Positions 1 through 12,438 of a DNA stretch of 64,000 nucleotides are shown one piece after another. The stretch is taken from positions 21,648,665 to 21,712,664 of the forward strand of contig NC_133221.1 in NCBI RefSeq assembly GCF_040436345.1, read 5' to 3'. The stretch's first letter is position 1. Each line of letters starts with the position of its first letter. Position numbers and translations under genes: made by a program. Below the pieces are notes generated by a model. It made no database searches. It worked only from the letters and a program-made list of their open reading frames with translations, and was not told the DNA's origin. The DNA comes from Pagrus major (lineage: Eukaryota; Chordata; Actinopteri; Spariformes; Sparidae).

Positions 1-931
1 AGAGGATCCCTACAAGTGCATCCAATGCAAGAAGACAGAGTGGTCTGCAGAAGGAAGCACATCATGCAATCTGCGGGTGGTGGAGTACATCCCATTCACA
101 GACAGTGGAGCTATAGTGATCATGGTCGGGGCCTGGGTCTTGGTGGGCCTCACAGCAGCCATGTCCGTTCTCTTTGCCATCAACTACAACACACCTATTG
201 TCAGATCTGCTGGGGGACCAATGTGCTTCTTAATTTTAGGCTGCCTCAGTCTGTGTAGTACTAGTGTGTTCTTTTACTTTGACAAGCCAACAACTTCCTT
301 TTGTATCTTAAGGTTCTTGCCATTTTTTTTGTTCTACACTGTTTGTTTGGCATGTTTTGTTGTACGCTCGTTTCAAATTGTTTGCATTTTCAAAATAGCT
401 GCCAAGTTCCCCAAGCTCAACAGCTGGTGGATGAAATATCATGGACAATGGCTGGTCATCACTGTGGCATTTCTTACTCAGGCGCTCTTACTTGTTATCT
501 GCTACTCTTGTGCCCCACCCAAGCCCTACAATGAAACAGTTTGGTACCCAGAGAAAATAATACTTAGTTGTGATCTTGATCTTAAAACATTTTCTGGTTC
601 CGTGATTTTACTTTTATCTTTGTGCTCTCTTTGCTTCATTTTCTCCTACATGGGAAAAGATCTCCCAAAAAATTACAATGAGGCCAAAGCAATAACCTTC
701 TGCCTGCTCCTGCTGATCCTCACCTGGATCATTTTTGCCACTGTAAACATGCTTTACCGTGGCAAGTACATTGAAATTCTTAACGCTCTGGCAGTACTTT
801 CCAGTCTCTACTCCTTTCTGTTGTGGTATTTCCTCCCAAAATGTTACATCATCATATTTCAACCCCACAAAAACACAAAACAGTACTTCCAAGGTATCAT
901 TCAGGATTATACCAAAACAATTAGCCAGTAG
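1..931 (+). CDS. Type 1 taste receptor (T1R), last exon only; 5' part outside window
   Basis: This is the final coding exon of a class C GPCR of the taste receptor type 1 family. In fish, T1R heterodimers at the taste-cell membrane respond mainly to amino acids. Bases 1-2 are the AG of the splice acceptor, so coding starts at 3, out of phase as in the downstream copy (11510), and the stop TAG is 929-931. The piece encodes the end of the cysteine-rich domain (DPYKCIQCKKTEW), then a full seven-helix domain with T1R/class C hallmarks (TPIVRSAGGPMCFL, VRSFQIVC, YMGKDLPKNYNEAK, YFLPKCYIIIF). No stop or frameshift is seen. It is about 89% identical to the same exon of the gene at 7104-12438, and the 3' UTRs start alike. 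An AATAAA lies at 1373-1378. Tandem multiplication favours the T1R2 class, but T1R1 is not excluded from this exon alone. Confidence 0.93.
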   Translation, partial: EDPYKCIQCKKTEWSAEGSTSCNLRVVEYIPFTDSGAIVIMVGAWVLVGLTAAMSVLFAINYNTPIVRSAGGPMCFLILGCLSLCSTSVFFYFDKPTTSFCILRFLPFFLFYTVCLACFVVRSFQIVCIFKIAAKFPKLNSWWMKYHGQWLVITVAFLTQALLLVICYSCAPPKPYNETVWYPEKIILSCDLDLKTFSGSVILLLSLCSLCFIFSYMGKDLPKNYNEAKAITFCLLLLILTWIIFATVNMLYRGKYIEILNALAVLSSLYSFLLWYFLPKCYIIIFQPHKNTKQYFQGIIQDYTKTISQ

Positions 932-1589
932 AAGCTTCCAGTAAATATGTGGATCTACAGACAGAGGACCTGATGTGCCTCAGGTTTTCTTAATATTTTC
1001 GGTTCAATTTTAGTAATCCTGCCATTTTAGCCTTCTAAAGCATCTGGCTGTTGTTTTTATGAGGTATAAATCAATGAGCAATACATCTTGAAATCTTAAA
1101 ATCCTGTGTAGCAAGACTTTGACATTTGGTCAGCATGAGGGTCTTTTGCCTTGCCCTGATTTGAATGTTATTTGTAGTGATAATGCTCATTACAGAGAGG
1201 CTGTACACTAACTGTTTCCATTCAAATAATCCACCCAATACTTTTGCCAAATTAAAAAGCAAATTACAGATAAAGCTGACACATTAAATAGTGGATACAG
1301 CTGTATGTATCTTCAAGATAAAACTTACTTGCTACACTATTGAATCGTCAAAATTAAATTCTTAGTGAGGAAAATAAATATCGGCACTCAATAATTTCAA
1401 AGCGGAAATTTCTACAATATTGAACTATCATCAGTTCATGAATAATACCAGGTCAGAAATGTGTCTCACTTACACTTGAGAAAGAGCTGTTTTTATAAAT
1501 TCAACCTTTGTTCTTGAATAACTAAATCCAAGAGATTATGTGCTTGTGGTGTTGTTGGCATATGGATTAAATCACTTTTTAAAACCCAC

Positions 1590-2135
1590 TTTTATAGACT
1601 TTTATGTGAAGTCATACTTTTTTAACTGAATTTTTATTCTTCCATCATTTATTCCTTTTCCTAGTCTTAGACTATTTATCTGTTTTTAATTCCTCCCTTG
1701 TGATGTCGTTTTCCTTTGCCTTACCGTCCTTTGTCGCTTTTTTTTAAGTCTTTAATCTATTTATTGTCCTTTACTTTATTTTTACTGATCATAATCTTTT
1801 AATCTTTTCTTAATTCCTCTGATGTGATGTCTTCTTGTAATCGGCCTTGATTGTTTTTACTCTTGTAATTATTTATTTTTTTACATTTTATTTTCTTCTC
1901 TCTCTCTTCCTTTTCTGAGATTGTGCCTGCTTTTATTCCTTTTACTTGACTCATATTGACTTTTTGTGATTTTACATTTTCTGTTCTGCTCTCTTTTAAC
2001 TCACCTTAGACTAGACTTCTTTGTGTTTGGCTTGACTGTTTATTCTGTAAACCAAAGTTTACTGCTTTTGCTTGATTGTCAAAGCACTTTGTAAACTCTG
2101 TTTTTAAAGGTGCAATATAAGTTTATTATTAAATC
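1590..2135 (+). repeat. T-rich dispersed repeat, related to the copy at 38530-38930
   Basis: The stretch shares long identical words with 38530-38930, such as TTAATTCCTCTGATGTGATG at about 1813 and 38609, and both end with a CAAAGCACTTTGTAA motif near 2083 and 38871. The TTAATTCCTC..TGTGATGTC motif also occurs twice inside this copy (about 1690 and 1813). The end, with a GGTGCAATATAA-like tail, resembles 3' tails of fish non-LTR retrotransposons or their short derivatives. I cannot name the family. Confidence 0.6.
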
Positions 2136-2199
2136 TCTATTCAATGTACACTATACTTTAAGTGGACTAAAATCATAGTAGGTTATGTTTAAGAGTGGT

Positions 2200-2340
2200 T
2201 AAATAAAGATATGAAATTGGATGTGTGTCTGTGTGTTTGCTGTAACACTGATCTCACCACACGATGGCACCAATACACTGTGATACTGGCTACAGGATGA
2301 CAAACACACTTGATACAGTATGTGTCAATCCTTAGCTCTG
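2200..2340 (+). repeat. Flank block duplicated with the taste receptor (partner 13590-13755)
   Basis: After AATAAAG at 2203 the sequence GCTGTAACACTGATCTCACC and the following ~50 bases align with GCTGTAACACCAATGTCACC at about 13655-13715, with scattered substitutions. The two blocks lie about 1.2-1.3 kb after the stop codons of the two receptor copies, so the duplicated unit extends beyond the genes. The AATAAA could be an alternative polyadenylation signal. Confidence 0.65.
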
Positions 2341-2734
2341 TTAGGTAGGGCTAATTCTTAAAACTGTACTCAAACACTCAAACAGAGGCAGGGAGCGAAC
2401 ATACAGTATGTTACTTAAGATTCTCCATGGGGGACATGTTTTTGTGTTGAGCTTGCTATTAGGATGCAGGACATTAAGGCTTTTGTGCAGTTTTTCAAAA
2501 GTTTCAACTTGTGCAGGATTTGTTTACTCAACTTTGTTCAAGTATAAATTCAACATTAATTAATATCAAACTCATACATTGGGGTAATAAAGAGCCCTGA
2601 TGTATTCTACCATTTGCCAGTGTGTGCATGGCGAGTTCAAGATGGCGGACGCTGGCGCACATTGGCTTGCCCTTTTTAATGTATAACTTCTCTTTTTTTA
2701 TGATTTTAGTGTGTTGTTTTTATTATCCTGCTTT

Positions 2735-2840
2735 TTAACCTGTAAAGTGTCTTTGTGTACCTTGAAAAGAGCTATATAAAATAAATGTATTATCATTATT
2801 ATCATTATTATTATTATTATTGTTATTATTATATACCTTT
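2735..2840 (+). repeat. LINE/SINE-type 3' tail ending in an (ATT)n run
   Basis: The words CCTTGAAAAGAGCTATATAA and AATAAATGTATTATC are followed by an ATT-rich microsatellite at about 2791-2832. This is the typical 3' tail of fish L2-like non-LTR elements and their dependent SINEs. No coding part remains nearby, so it is a severely 5'-truncated copy. Confidence 0.55.
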
Positions 2841-4539
2841 GTGGACACTTTAAGTCGCCACTGTCAAAGTATGAAGGGATGATGAATGAAATGTGATGTG
2901 ATGTGATGTGAAACCTCAAGAGCTCAAAGCCATAGTTATGCACTCTAAAAGATAATTCAGGGGACTTGTTACCACCACTTAATTAAATGCATGGTTGCAA
3001 GATAAAAAATCTAATTTATTGATTTAGATAAACCTTTCAAGTTGCAAACGTTATTTGATGAGTTGTGTTGACACAATAATGTTGGTGACTACAACAACTT
3101 AAAATTGTGTGTAATTTACACTCAATTTTCTGTGTTGATTGATTGAAAACAAAATTTAAGTTGTAGTAACTTAATAAAATTGGCTTTATAACTTAATTTT
3201 TCTCCACCTTGAGTCTCCTCCCCCACCTCATGCCTGGCCAAGTTCAGACAGTTAGCCGTGTGTTAGAGGACCTGGAGGCTGAACAAATGTAATGGACGTT
3301 CAAAGTGAGTATCATTTCATTTACAAATAAATTCTACTTAAGCAATGAATTTGGGCATACTCTGAATTGTGATGTGACCAATAGTGGACTCGTGTACGAA
3401 GGTTAGGCTACAACTGCTAATGCTGTTCATAAAATATGTTGTACTACTACACGTAGCTAACGCTAGTCATATTTAGCAGTTTAATTTGGCCATCCTACCC
3501 TTTAGTTTAGCATAACAGTGGATAACAGAGGATTCATTTGACAAATCTGCTCAGCTAGAGAGGGCTTTTCATTTGGCCGTGGGGAGGAAAAACATGATTC
3601 AATTTTTGCACTGATTCAAAGATCAGTGCAAACTGTTGTTTGTTTTTAGAGTTTAGGCTGCAGGGATAATCTTTGGTTTAGCTGCATTCTGGTGCAATGT
3701 AACCTTGGATCCATCTAAAATGAACCGGGTACTGAAGAGGGATGCACATAAAAAAGCATGAAGATTGCCCACCTACTTTGCAGAGGTCAAAAAGCAGTGC
3801 AGTCTTACATGAAAGTTATATCTGCTGACTCGATGGGCTCAAATGGGGGACCACAAAGAGCCTCATCAAGCACCTAAGCAAAATCCAATGAGGGGATGAT
3901 GGAATTGGACTGGATTGGACCCCAAGCATCTAAATCCCTTTAAGAAACGTATTGCAAGAGGCTGAGCACCATCAAAGCCAACATGACTTAAATAGAAATC
4001 ATAATTGTGAAAAAGGAGCGATCCAGTAACTCCTCAAGGAATGCCAAAACATGTACAATAGAGCACTGAAATGGGAGTATGTTTTGGTTCTGACACCACT
4101 GCTTGAATGCCTGCCATTTATAGGAACATAGGCCTCTAGTCGATGATGCTCGCACTCCTGTGAGCGACTTTTACCTATTAAATTGGACCTTTTTAACTGG
4201 TCCATGTAGACATGAAACTTATGGAAAATTCAAGAAATACTATGGATTCCAAACTAAAGAAGCACATGGAGATGAGGTGTCTAGAATAAGACCCAAACTT
4301 CCCAGGGTTGAACGATGGAAGTGGTATCACATGCCCTTTATGGTCCTTGTCGTGATAAGAGAAGAAGACATCTCTGTCACCGGTTTAAGATTGGTGCTCT
4401 TTCTTAAATATACCTCATGGACATCTACCTGGAGATAGCTAGCCTGTTCTGCAGAGGTGTTTTTAGTGAGGTAAGAGCGTAAAGACTGGGAGTGAATTGC
4501 AAACTGATTTCCGGAAGATAATGTTGAGGAGGAGACTAG

Positions 4540-4836
4540 ACTTGCAGGCAGGCAGGCAGGCAGGCAGGCAAGCAGGCAAGCAGGGTTGACTGGAGCCGGC
4601 ATGGAAGAACACAGGAGAGCAGGTCAGCAGGAAGCCGAACAGAACGGCGCTGAAGATCTCTGCAGGAGCCAAGACAAGGGAATCAGCACAAAGGCAAAAA
4701 AACAGGAAACACGAAAATACAAAATGGCAGCACTCCGAAGTCACTGTAAGGGATGCAATAATCTAGCCCGAAGTGGTGGAGAGACCAGGTAGATAAAGCC
4801 AGAGGGCGATGAGTTGATCTGGAACAGGTGTGCCAC

Positions 4837-4873
<37 letters not shown>

Positions 4874-5080
4874 CGCCCATAGACACACACACACACAGGA
4901 GAAGGAGCAGGTGAGGGAGAAAAGGGGGGGTGGGGGGGTGGGAAGCAGGTAAGGAGAACCGAACACAGAAAAACAACAGGGCTGCCACAGTAGCACCGTG
5001 ACATAATGAAAGAAAATATATCAGAAGTGCGTAACTTGAGATTGCATTGTCGCTGTCGCTGTCACTGTCACTATCACTGA
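4540..5080. repeat. Cluster of simple repeats: (CAGG)n, (CTG)11, (AC)n, G-run, (GTCNCT)n
   Basis: Several short tandem repeats occur within 540 bases. CAGG units run at about 4545-4584, with two CAAG variants. Eleven uninterrupted CTG units fill 4838-4870. A short AC run lies near 4886-4898, a G7-T-G7-T-G3 tract at 4924-4942, and hexamers of GTCGCT/GTCACT type at about 5046-5078. Open frames here, including ones that would encode Ser/Ala/Gln or Asp-Ser runs, are by-products of the repeats. The sequence between them (4590-5000, ending ..CACCGTGACA) may itself be a dispersed repeat. Confidence 0.8.
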
Positions 5081-7103
5081 TGGAGCTAACCCTGATAAGC
5101 CGTGTAAAATGATAAATGCATTGAAGGAAAACCCATGTATATACATATGAGACAAAAATATAGATTAATGTAATATTAATTATAATTTTGTGTTTTCTTG
5201 ACATTTATTTGTTACAATTGTATGTGTGTTATGTTTTACTTTTAAGTGAAACATCAGTTGTGGATGTGCCAAAGAATGGCACTTAGGGAGCTACAGTGTG
5301 TCAAACGTCTTCTTCTATTGGTACATCACCTGCCTTAAACTGTACTTGGACATGTGCAACTACTATGCATTGCATGGAAAGAGCATTACATCTAATAACT
5401 AAAATGTAATCATAACATCCAAGAAAATTACATTTCACAGTAGGGCCACTGTGTTGATTATCCAATGATTAACTTCTTGAAATTGAAGCGCAAATATGAT
5501 AGCAATGACTGCTCTGCACCACTATTGTCCAGAGCCTTACCCACCATCCACAACAATTTTCAGAATAATGTCACTTTAATAGTAATTGGGTGTCATGTAA
5601 AAAATTTGAACATACATTTCTATACTTTTTATGAAACATGGTTTTATGGTCTTGATGTGGTGTTTTGGAGATAACATTTTATCTTAATGCTAAGTCATGG
5701 TTAAAGGTAAAAGCTGATTCACCTTGTGTATTAACTTCACTGAGTTTCAGTCTGTCTCACTTCATGGAGGCCTATCCCTTCCTACCATGCAGAACGATGA
5801 GTTCCGCACTTACACCAGCAGGTTGACTGAATTCAAATTCTGGTGAGAGCCCTGGACATTAATCACTTTCATCTGCTGACTGATTGCAAATTTTCCTATT
5901 TCAAATTACCTGTGCAGTCCAACATTAAATCGTGCAGGGATGATTTGTAAGAGGAGGTGGTCTTTTAGCCTAAACCAAAGACACTGGGTTTCAAGTAATT
6001 TGTGTAAATTTGCCTGTGACACATCTAGTATGATCTTACAAGCTCATCTGTACTGAGAACATGATTATAGTATAAATTTCTTTTTAAGGGCCATTCAATT
6101 ATGAAATATGCCCCTGAAAGTCCTGAAGGTGGAAGGAAGACAATGTGTTTGACAGTCTGAGTTAGTGACCATTTGGAAAATTTAAAAAAGTTTTTTTTTA
6201 GTGGATAATCTCTTGGATTTTCAAATTTAAAGCCTTTTCACATCCTGGTCTGAATTTAGAAATAGGTTTTAACCCCTTTTTGATGGACATTGTGGATGCA
6301 GCTGTCAACTGGAAAGCATATCACCATGTGATTTGTATAGATAGTATTTTATAAGTTTCATTATTTCAATACTTCATCATACTACATCATTGAAATAGTG
6401 AGTTTCTTTTTAATCTGTTTTTTATTTAATAATGTGATAGAATAATATTTACCTATCATCATTTGTTTTTATTATCTGCACCATGATGTTCACAGGTCGA
6501 AACTTGTTACTGTTAAAACCATTCAAATGTTTTTCATTGTTAATATACTTTTACTATTTGGTCAAGTGCTTAAAGACATTTTTCCCTACATTTTTTTTCC
6601 ACAAATCAATGCCAGTCCTTGAAACCTGGGAATGGTACAGAGGAAAGTATGCCACATGTTGTAGTAAAGGGAACATGTTTGCAACATTTTAAACATAGAT
6701 ATATTTTCTGTTATCGTAATTTAAACATCATCATTTCTGTCTCACAGAGCTGGAAAACTAAAGTGAATTTGCCAATTTGTTGAAAGGACTTCTGTATCGT
6801 CTTAGAGGATTATCATATTTATTAATGATAGTGTTAAACTTGCTTGCTCATGGTGATTGTTACACTCAGTATGTAGTCATCACAAGGGTTCTGTGCAGCA
6901 GCAGTTTAGATGCTTTTGCATGCTGATTTGTAAACTTTCCTCCCACCATTTGTAGTAATGCATTTGTCACACTCCATGCACTCCCACATGCATGGAAATG
7001 ATATTGGGTGATGGATATAGCCATCACCTGTGTCTCATAACAAGGCAGAGGCAAATTGTACCACATCAGTTTCACATCAGATCTGTAAACAACAACTGCA
7101 ACA

Positions 7104-10100
7104 ATGAAACACTGCCTGGCTTTTCTGTGTCTCCTGGGATTTGTTTTTCATGCCTTGGCACAATGCACTGTCCCAGCCTCAGAGTTCCATCTAGAAGGAG
7201 ATTTTTTGATAGGTGGACTGTTTGATATTCATCAAGCCAACGCACCTCTTTACCATGACAGACCAGAAGCCATCGACTGCTCCAGGTAAGCAACTAAATC
7301 TTGGTCGATGCCTTCTCAAGATCAAACAAAGAATATCAAATGACCCAGTTAACTGCTACATGATCGAATAAGTTGTATAACATTACATCTTACCTCAGTC
7401 TCTGTTCATTAAAAAAAACTGCAACATCCATGCGGGATCCCAAGAATGACAGTGATATTTCAGCCTTCACAAACAGAAGTGCTTAAAGCACTGTGGCAAA
7501 ACTTGCAAGTGAGAGGTTTTGAGGCTACACTTCAAATTCTTAAGAACTAATCCCTTTCTCCTGTTGTTCTTTCTCTTTCCTCAGTCAACCTTTCAGTCTT
7601 ACACATTATCGAATGTTTCAGTTGATGAGATTCTCCGTGGAGGAAATCAATAATTCTACCAACCTACTGCCAAATGTGTCTCTGGGCTATGAAATATTTG
7701 ACCACTGCTCAGATACACAGAGTTTTCCAAGCATTTTAAACTTCGTCTCAGTCAATGGCATGATTCAACCTTGGCATGAACAACACCAGCAACAAACAAG
7801 TCCATACAAAACCAAAGTCATTGCAGTGGTTGGCCCTATTTCAAGCACTCACACCCTGACGGTTGCCCCATTGTTCATGGTGGATCTCATTCCTATGGTA
7901 AGTTTTTTCATATAAATGCAGCATAGTATAGACCAGGGTTTCCGCCGGTGTATTGCAAGATCAGCAGCTCCTGGGGCCCAAGCAGTTTTAACATTTTTAA
8001 AAAATGTATATTTAAGACATTTCTTAAACTAAAATGTGTTATACAAATAGCGTACTCTTTTACAAAATATCTCAGTGTTGTGCATAACGTGAGTGAGTGT
8101 GCAGTTGAGAGAGACAAAAGGAGGGAGTGTATGTGACGGTGAGTATGAAGCGGTAATGTTATAGTTATGAACATAGCAATGCAGTGTATATACAGTTGAG
8201 GCTATTTGTCGGTGAATAAATGCTCTGACAAGAACCATGCCAAGTTCCCGTGTCTTGCTTTCCACCTGCCAATTAAAGTCTTCCTGGGGAAATGACAGCT
8301 TCAACTCAGGCTCACTTAAGGTGGACTGAACTTTAAGGTGGAAATACAGTGTACAATATCTATTCTCCTTTTAGTGAGAAGCTGCTCCTACGACTTCCCA
8401 CCCACCTAGCCAAACAACTTTTCTGTCGAAAACCCTGGTATAGGCCAATGTTATTGTCATTTATTTTATTTGAAGCAGCTTTTATTTTGAATTGTCACTG
8501 GAAAAAGTTAACTTCTCTATCACTCTATTTACAGGTCAACTATGGATCTTCTAGTTCTGTCTTTTCAAAAAAAGCAAAATTCCCCTCTTTTCTGCGAACA
8601 GTGCATTCCAATACAGACTCCATAGAAGTGATTTTTAACATTGTGCAGCACTTCAACTGGCGCTGGGTTGCTTTCCTTTACATTGATAATGATTATGGCA
8701 TTGATGGACGGGAATTGTTCATAAAGAGGATTAAAGACACTGAGATCTGCCTGGCATACACCAAAGGCCTCGGTGACAAGCCAGATTACTCTCAAATATT
8801 CAAACAGATAGAGGCACAGAGGATATACATCATTATTGTTTTTACTCCTGAAATGACTGCTGAAGCTCTCATTGAGTCAGCAATACAACTGAATATCACA
8901 AACAAGGTGTGGATAGCAGGGGAAAGCTGGTCCTTAAACAAGAGGCTCCCCAAGACAAAAGGAATAAAAAATATTGGAACTGTAATTGGGTTGTCACAGC
9001 CATTACAGACAATACCTGGTTTCAATGATTTTATCTATGCTTCCAAAAGCCAGAACAATTGTCTTAATGCAGAACAAAATATGTTTTGTAATCAGGTTTG
9101 CAACTGCAGTAGCCTGAGCGCAGAAGATATAATTGCAACAAATCCATCTTTCTCTTTTCCTGTTTATTCTGCTGTATATGGCATCGCTCATGCCTTACAT
9201 CACACCTTGCAATGTGGATCTGGCAGATGTAATGGGAATATTAAAGTGTACCCACATATGGTAAGTATACAAATATATATATTTTTTAATGTAATAAGAG
9301 CATTTTAATTTTTTTCCTTCCTTTATGCTTATGTGTAATAAGCATATATTTTTTTATTGCAAGCAAAAAAAAGTAATGGTAATTTGAACTTTGTACCCAC
9401 ACCAGGTTCTAGCAGAGCTGAAGAAGTCCAATTTTACACTTTTAAACCAGAGTATTCAGTTTGATGAGAATGGTGACCCGAAGTATGGATCCTATTCTAT
9501 TGTTTTCTGGAACCACAGTGGTGATGCAGAGGAGATCGGCTTTTATGAATTATACCCAACAATCACTTTCTTCATCAACAACAGCAAAATTCAGTGGTAC
9601 ATGAACGGAGAAGTATGTTGTTTTCCCTTATTACAATATGTGTAGTAAAATGGGTATTTTTTTAACAGAATATCAAAAGTTTTAAATAATTTTTCTTTCC
9701 TACAAGGATATGTGCCCGCATGCCATATTCCACTCTGCTCCCTAGGTTATGTTTTCATTGTTTCATTAATTCAATCAGAGTCCTGTTTTATTTTTTTACT
9801 TACCTCTCTCATCATTGCAAATCACTTCACTTCATGGCTTTGTGTGTTTCCTCATCTGTTTGTCTGCCACACCCTGATTGGTTTCAACTGCTCCTGGTTA
9901 TCCTCCCCTCTCTAGTGTTTTTAGTGTGTGTTCCCCAGTTTGTCTTGCTTATTCTCCAGTCTTTTTTTATCTTTGCTTTGCTTTTCTGGACCTGTTTATT
10001 GGATTTTGATTCCTGCCTGCTTGTGTTTGGATTTGTTTGCTCTTTTGGGCTACCGTCTACGGAATTGAATTGAATTGGAAGCTTTTGTACTGTTTTTGTG

Positions 10101-12438
10101 TGCAACAAATTCATTGACCTGCTTCAGCTCTGCCTCGGGTGTCCTGTCTTTGGACCCACTTCTTGCTCTCCTTTTTCTCCTGCACAAGTATAACAGTAGT
10201 CATGGAGTCAGCAGACACCTTATCAGACACCTTATTGATTAACTTCAATCAGAATTCCTTTTCAACCCTCCTGTCCTTCTAAGCATCTTGTAATGAACAC
10301 AGAAAGGCAGGGAAGTGTCTTCTAAGCCTAAACTGAGGAACTTGTTACTTGTGTGGGTCACAGACTTCCTTAACACCTCTGCATCTCAGCCTGCTTCCCA
10401 ACCAGCTGGTTTCCACCATGCTAGCCTGGAGCCTTTTAGCCTCCGGAATGCTAGATTCCAGCCTGCATCCCAGCTAGCTGGCCACTTAAGAAGAGTTGTC
10501 CTGGGCCCCAACATCATTGCAAGTCTCTGCAGCCCAGCACCCCAGACCTTTCAATGACCCCACAGAGCTGCTACCAGCTCTCCTGGATCTCCAGTCGGTG
10601 ATCCAGCCAACACCTGCTCCTGTCCCATACTCCAGCTGCTGGACCTCATCTAGCTCTTCAGCCGGCTTCCAGGGCAGCTCAGCCTAAGTTGCCACCTCTT
10701 GAGTGTTCCTGCATATGTTGCTGGCCTTGAGGCAGTAATAAGCTAATCAGCTTGGGAGGACGTCTGGAATTGGATCTGTGTGTCTGTGTATGAGCATTGT
10801 TTCCTCTGCAGTCTAATTTGTCCCGAAAATATTTTTTACTGGTCATAATAGCATTATTGATCCTATCGTTGCTTTATACCATTGTATCCACAAAGCATCT
10901 TTCACTACCAATTGTCCATTGTGCAATCTGCAGGGATGTCTAAATGTAATACTCAATGTCTAATTTTACAAAAAGTCTTTAAACTTTTTAAATGCTGGAT
11001 GCCTTGTAACTGATACTTCACCCTTATTTGTCTCCACCCATCACAGTATTAATTTGGCATAACTGATATTTGATTTGTTGCTAAATAATTGTCTTGTACA
11101 GGTGCCTACTTCAGTGTGTTCCCCAGAGTGTCCTGTAGGACATGCAAAAAAGCAAGATGGAATCCACAAATGCTGCTTCACTTGTGAAATCTGTCTGAAT
11201 GGAACTTATGTCAACAGCACAGGTGAATTTTATATATGAGAGGCCATGCAATGAATTGTGTTTTTTTGGGTTCACTGCTATCTTCAACAGCAAAATAAAC
11301 CCATTTCCTGTCAATCAGCAATACATTCTTAGTCTTGTTACAGTTACTTCCCGGGAAGTTATTACTATAAACGACTAGAACAAATCTGACATAAAATCTT
11401 GCTCTTTCTTTACACTGAGGATTTTCCAAAAGTTGACCTTAACTTACACTTTCACTAATTTTATTCCTCTCATATATTGAAAATCTTTTCCTTTTTTTGT
11501 GTAAAACAGAAGATCCCTACAAGTGCATCCAATGCAAGAAGACAGAATGGTCTGCAGTAGGAAGCACATCATGCAATCTGCGGGTGGTGGAGTACATCCC
11601 ATTCACAGACAGAGGAGCTATAATGATCATGGTCGGGACCTGGGTCTTGGTGGGCCTCACAGCAGCCATGTCCGTTCTCTTTGCTGTCAACTACAACACA
11701 CCTATTGTCAGATCTGCTGGGGGACCAATGTGCTTCCTAATTTTAGGCTGCCTCAGTCTGTGTAGTATTAGTGTGTTCTTTTACTTTGACAAGCCAACAA
11801 CTTCCTTTTGTATCTTAAGGTTCTTGCCATTTGTTTTGTTTTACAATGTTTGTCTAGCATGTTTTGTTGTGCGCTCGTTTCAAATTGTTTGCATTTTCAA
11901 AATAGCCGCCAAGTTCCCCAAGCTTCAAACATGGTGGATGAAATATCATGGAAAATGGCTGGTCATCACTGTGGCATTTGTTACTCAGGCACTCTTACTT
12001 CTTATTGCCTATTCCTTTGACACATCTGAGCCCTACAATGAAACAGTTTGGTACCCAGACAAAATAATACTTAGTTGTAATCTTGATCTTAAAGCATCTT
12101 CTGGTTCCATGATTTTACTTTCATCTTTGTGCTGTCTTTGCTTCATTTTCTCCTACATGGGAAAAGATCTCCCAAAAAATTACAATGAGGCCAAAGCAAT
12201 AACTTTCTGCCTAATCCTGCTGATCCTCACCTGGATCATTTTTGCCACTGTATACATGCTTTACCGTGGCAAGTACATCCAAACTCTTAATGCTCTAGCA
12301 GTACTCTCCAGTCTCTACTCCTTTCTGTTGTGGTATTTTCTCCCAAAATGTTACATCATAATTTTTCAACCCCACAAAAACACGCAGCAGTACTTCCAAG
12401 GTCTCATTCAGAATTATACCAAAACAATTAGCCAGTAG
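7104..12438 (+). CDS. Type 1 taste receptor (T1R), complete six-exon gene (T1R2-type most likely)
   Basis: Coding exons: 7104-7285, 7585-7897, 8535-9260, 9406-9612, 11102-11222 and 11510-12438, all with GT/AG borders and matching phases, giving 825 residues. This is the usual six-exon layout and length of a T1R. Residues 1-19 form a signal peptide. The Venus-flytrap ligand-binding domain follows to about 476, with family words such as DCSSQPFSLTHYRMFQ, NVSLGYEIFDHCSD, FPSFLRTVHSN and FNWRWVAFL. The cysteine-rich domain (about 477-538) has nine cysteines, and seven helices span about 553-800. The product should act at the taste-cell surface as a dimer with T1R3, sensing amino acids in fish. 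No stop, frameshift or missing cysteine is seen. Intron 4 (9613-11101) carries repeat-like DNA. The start codon was chosen because a signal peptide follows it directly. T1R1 versus T1R2 needs a phylogeny. Confidence 0.93.
9700..10200 (+). repeat. Probable degenerate dispersed repeat in taste receptor intron 4
   Basis: This T/C-rich stretch (TTGGATTTTGATTCCTGCC, GCAACAAATTCATTGACCTG, CTCTGCCTCGGGTGTCCTG) has the texture and tail wording of a dispersed repeat common in fish genomes. Similar wording recurs near 47450-47720 and 56815-56912 (CTGCATTTGGGTCTTTGCCC). It makes this intron much longer than the other introns of the gene. I cannot place it in a named family. Confidence 0.4.

Larger units (their letters stand above)
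932..7103. other. Intergenic region between two taste receptor genes
   Basis: I see no convincing gene here. The first ~450 bases are probably 3' UTR of the upstream receptor. The rest holds a T-rich dispersed repeat (1590-2135), a flank block shared with the second receptor (2200-2340), a LINE-type tail (2735-2840) and a cluster of simple repeats (4540-5080). The remainder is AT-rich unique-looking DNA with only short random open frames. The last few hundred bases before 7104 should contain the promoter of the second receptor, but I see no clear TATA box. Confidence 0.6.

Noticed and set aside
3030..3200. AT-rich stretch with partly palindromic TTAAGTTGTAGTAACTTAA wording
   Set aside because: Resembles fish miniature elements, but I could not define ends or a second copy in the window.
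4683..5204. 173-codon minus-strand open frame with Asp-Ser and Ala runs
   Set aside because: The runs are translations of the (GTCNCT)n and (CTG)11 microsatellites; three frames are open over the same repeats and no domain is visible.
7930..8200. Possible hAT-like end (ACCAGGGTTTCCGCCGGTGT) in taste receptor intron 2
   Set aside because: Only one end is suggestive; no matching inverted end found before exon 3.
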